A stretch of 64,000 nt of DNA from Chrysomallon squamiferum. Lineage: Eukaryota > Mollusca > Gastropoda > Neomphalida > Peltospiridae. Position 1 is the first letter of the stretch; each line of letters begins with the position of its first letter. The position numbers were made by a program, and so were the translations under genes. Location: contig CM022675.1 in the NCBI GenBank assembly GCA_012295275.1, forward strand, positions 16,327,189 to 16,391,188, given 5' to 3'. This document shows positions 61,867 to 64,000 of this stretch, piece by piece. The notes under the pieces were generated by a model. That model was not told the origin of the DNA and made no database searches. It saw only the letters and a program-made list of their open reading frames with translations.

Positions 61867-61931
61867 TAACCTATGTGGGAAGATCCCATTGGATTTCAAG
61901 TCCAATGTCTTAACCTCTCGGCCATCGCAGC
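61867..61931 (-). pseudogene. tRNA-Ser(TGA) pseudogene truncated in the T arm
   Basis: On the minus strand: GCTGCGATGGCCGAGAGGTT (acceptor 5' strand, D arm with A box TGGCCGAGAGG), TTGGACTTGAAATCCAA (anticodon arm, anticodon TGA), and a long variable arm GGGATCTTCCC. The sequence then leaves the tRNA model within the T arm after CATAGGTT, with no CGAATCC or acceptor 3' strand. Non-functional as a tRNA, it may be a SINE head. Confidence 0.75.
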
Positions 61932-62479
61932 TGTTAAATAACGTACTAAGAAAAATCACATAATTATGCACCTGTTCGGTTCATCACCTCGATTGTTTTC
62001 CCATCTAAGATTATATGTCTCTGTGAAATCCAGAGTTTGTTTCCTAATCATGTGACTATAGCTACTGACCTGGCACCACCCTAAATAGTTTTCTTTTTAA
62101 TGCAATGCCCCATGTGAATTCCGGCACGGAAGTTGAATGTAATAAATAGTTTCATGGAAGAGATAAAAGATAACAGACCATTTGAAGTGCATTTAATTGT
62201 GAAGCTTTTTTGATGAAAGCAGAGTCTCATGGTAAATAGTGCATTCTCCTTTCACAGACTTCTAATTCAAACAGTTTTAAAGAATACCATTCCTTTAAAA
62301 TGTACTAAGGTTTTCGTAAGTGTTTGTATTAACCAGTTAATAAAAAATATTTTTTTTTAAACATGAGCAGAACTCTATTTTAATTTTTGTTCAGATGAGT
62401 AATAAAATAAAAATCATAATGTGAACAGTTATAAATAGTTAAAGGATTATTATTATCAACTACATTGTGTTACCATTAA

Positions 62480-64000
62480 GAATGAAACTGAATTAAAATC
62501 AGCTGAAACTACTTTATCTCAGATAGATTAAAAACTCTGAACCTATCTTTGTACTATCTAGGTAGACCTGGTCAGTGCGAGAAACAACATTACACAACTC
62601 TCTGTACAGGTAATCCAAAGGCAAACAAACTTTTTAAAGCAGGGACCAGATGGATCTTAGAGGAAAAGCATCATGGCCAGAATATTAAAAACAATTCAAA
62701 ACATGCAATCTATGTAAACAGTAAATTCATAGCAAAAACCAGGTTAGCAAGAAGTTCGCATGTGTAATTGAGACAGGATTCAAATAATTTGCATATTTTT
62801 AAGTGAGTGAAACAGGCAGCCATTCAAAATTCGAATGCGGACACTATTGATTCAACGAGCGCTAACGAGATGACTTAAATTTTAAACTTGCATGCGACTT
62901 GAATCAAAAAAATTGCTGTGACAACTGACTTTATTTCACTGACTTTTTTGTTTTGCAATGTAAATTGTAAACAGTTTGTCAGGCCAGACAATAAACCTTA
63001 GCGGGCCAGAATTTGTCTTCCCCTGAACTAATCTTTCACAAAATACTAACAAATAATGATACCCAAGATTCAAGAAAAGTAATGTGAGCAGCATACTGCA
63101 ACAGTGGGATGCTTCTGTAAACAAATTCATGTTTAAACAAACCTAAATTCATTTTTAACAGGCACCATAAATGATGATAATTATGATAATTCATCAGTAT
63201 AATAAATCAATTATTAATTAATTTTTTTTCTTTTTAAAGTTGCGCAACAAAATAAGATTAAATACAAAGACTGAGTCTCTGAGCCTCAGATACATTATCT
63301 TTTCCTACTGTTTTAATAGATTTTATCCTTTTTTTATTTGTTCTCCATTAATTTCATCAAAGAACAGACACACATACACACACACACCAGCCTGGATAAG
63401 AAAGCAGGATGAAGTTGTGATTGCTGGATCATAATATATAAATGTACTAAATGGAAGATGTGAACAGGACATGAAACAGAAGATTATGGCACACATTTGT
63501 AATCTGTAACAATGAGTCAGTTAATCAAAGGAAATGTAAAACCTTCATGTGGTTCCTCTTGCATGAAGGAGCCAGTGAAATATCAGTGAACCAGAGCAGA
63601 CTTTCCACTTTGTACATTTCCCAGAATTCCCTGAAAACAAAATACAATTTTATAATTACAAGTACCTGAATGTACTGACAAAAAAATAATAATACTCATA
63701 ATAATAAATACAAAAAAAGGCTTAAATAAATACAGAATATTATTCTTTTTATTTATTTCTTAATTTTTTTTTTTTTTAATTACTGGAAAAATATTACTAG
63801 AAATAAATATTTGTATCAGCAGAAAATCCATGATAGTTGAAATGACATAAAAATAGACACAGCAAATAATGTTCAACTGTAAATTCAAATTAACCAGCAG
63901 AAAATCCATATGTGCAAGATTTAATCTAACAAAGTGAAAAAGGCATATTTCTGATAAAACATTTATCACTTAATATACCTAGAAGTTTAATAGTAAACAT
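62480..64000. other. Repeat-like non-coding end of window
   Basis: The blocks at 62.56-62.78 and 62.95-63.13 kb are less AT-rich and read like transposon remnants (AAGCAGGGACCAGATGGATC; CAGGCCAGACAATAAACC), but no family was assigned. The frames at 62549-62767 and 63130-62936 are not convincing genes. Confidence 0.4.

Larger units (their letters stand above)
58550..62480 (+). repeat. ~530-bp interspersed repeat, two direct copies (58550-59098 and 61965-62477)
   Basis: Collinear blocks include GTTCAGTTCATCAC/GTTCGGTTCATCACCTCG, GCACCATCCTAAATA/GCACCACCCTAAATAG, AATAAATAGTTTCATGG, TTTTTTGATGAAAGCAGA, ATACCATTCCTTTAAAATGT and GTTAAAGGATTATTATCAAC. They are diverged but full-length, with no coding capacity. 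The foldback element at 59132 begins about 35 bp after the first copy ends. Confidence 0.85.

Overview
The window is AT-rich eukaryotic DNA (my estimate by eye is about 70% A+T). It has short exons, GT-AG introns, dense microsatellites and minisatellites, and interspersed repeats. Multi-CTLD receptors, ShKT modules and small EGF/ShKT-like secreted proteins suggest an invertebrate animal, most likely a lophotrochozoan such as a mollusc. That placement is an inference from domain content. I see no bacterial or viral genes.

Layout. (1) About 0.76-3.24 kb, minus strand: a compact gene I assembled from five coding exons, for a 177-residue coiled-coil protein I do not recognise. A TATA/CCAAT promoter candidate lies upstream. 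(2) 3.6-34.3 kb, plus strand: the 3' part of a large mannose-receptor/DEC-205-like gene. I can place 35 exons with consistent splice phases, encoding ten C-type lectin-like domains (CTLDs), Thr/Pro-rich linkers, one transmembrane helix and a short tail. The 5' end (signal peptide and first half of the first visible CTLD) is not found. Five CTLDs keep both the EPN and WND calcium/mannose motifs. An exon coding two ShKT domains sits inside the fourth CTLD. (3) 34.3-52 kb: mostly non-coding, with a signal-peptide-like exon at 35.19 kb, an orphan start exon at 39.37 kb, a decayed DNA transposon at 39.5-40.5 kb, tandem repeats and dispersed duplications. (4) 52.2-57.8 kb, plus strand: a small secreted gene (signal peptide, EGF-like module, two Cys-rich ShKT-like modules) with a TGA codon in its signal exon. 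(5) 58-64 kb: interspersed repeats, a 0.96-kb foldback element and a truncated tRNA-Ser relic.

The most striking feature is the relation of minisatellites to splice junctions in the lectin gene. In at least seven introns, tandem repeats start at an exon edge and carry copies of that exon's end plus its donor, or of its start plus its acceptor. In one intron (22.8-24.3 kb) this gives a series of partial duplicate exons. Two of them are complete 63-nt, phase 1-1, stop-free cassettes with their own acceptor and donor. In another place (27.7 kb) a repeat unit appears to have entered the exon and broken the frame. CTLD4 and CTLD8 both carry lesions, so the gene may be partly decayed, variably spliced or mis-assembled at these points.
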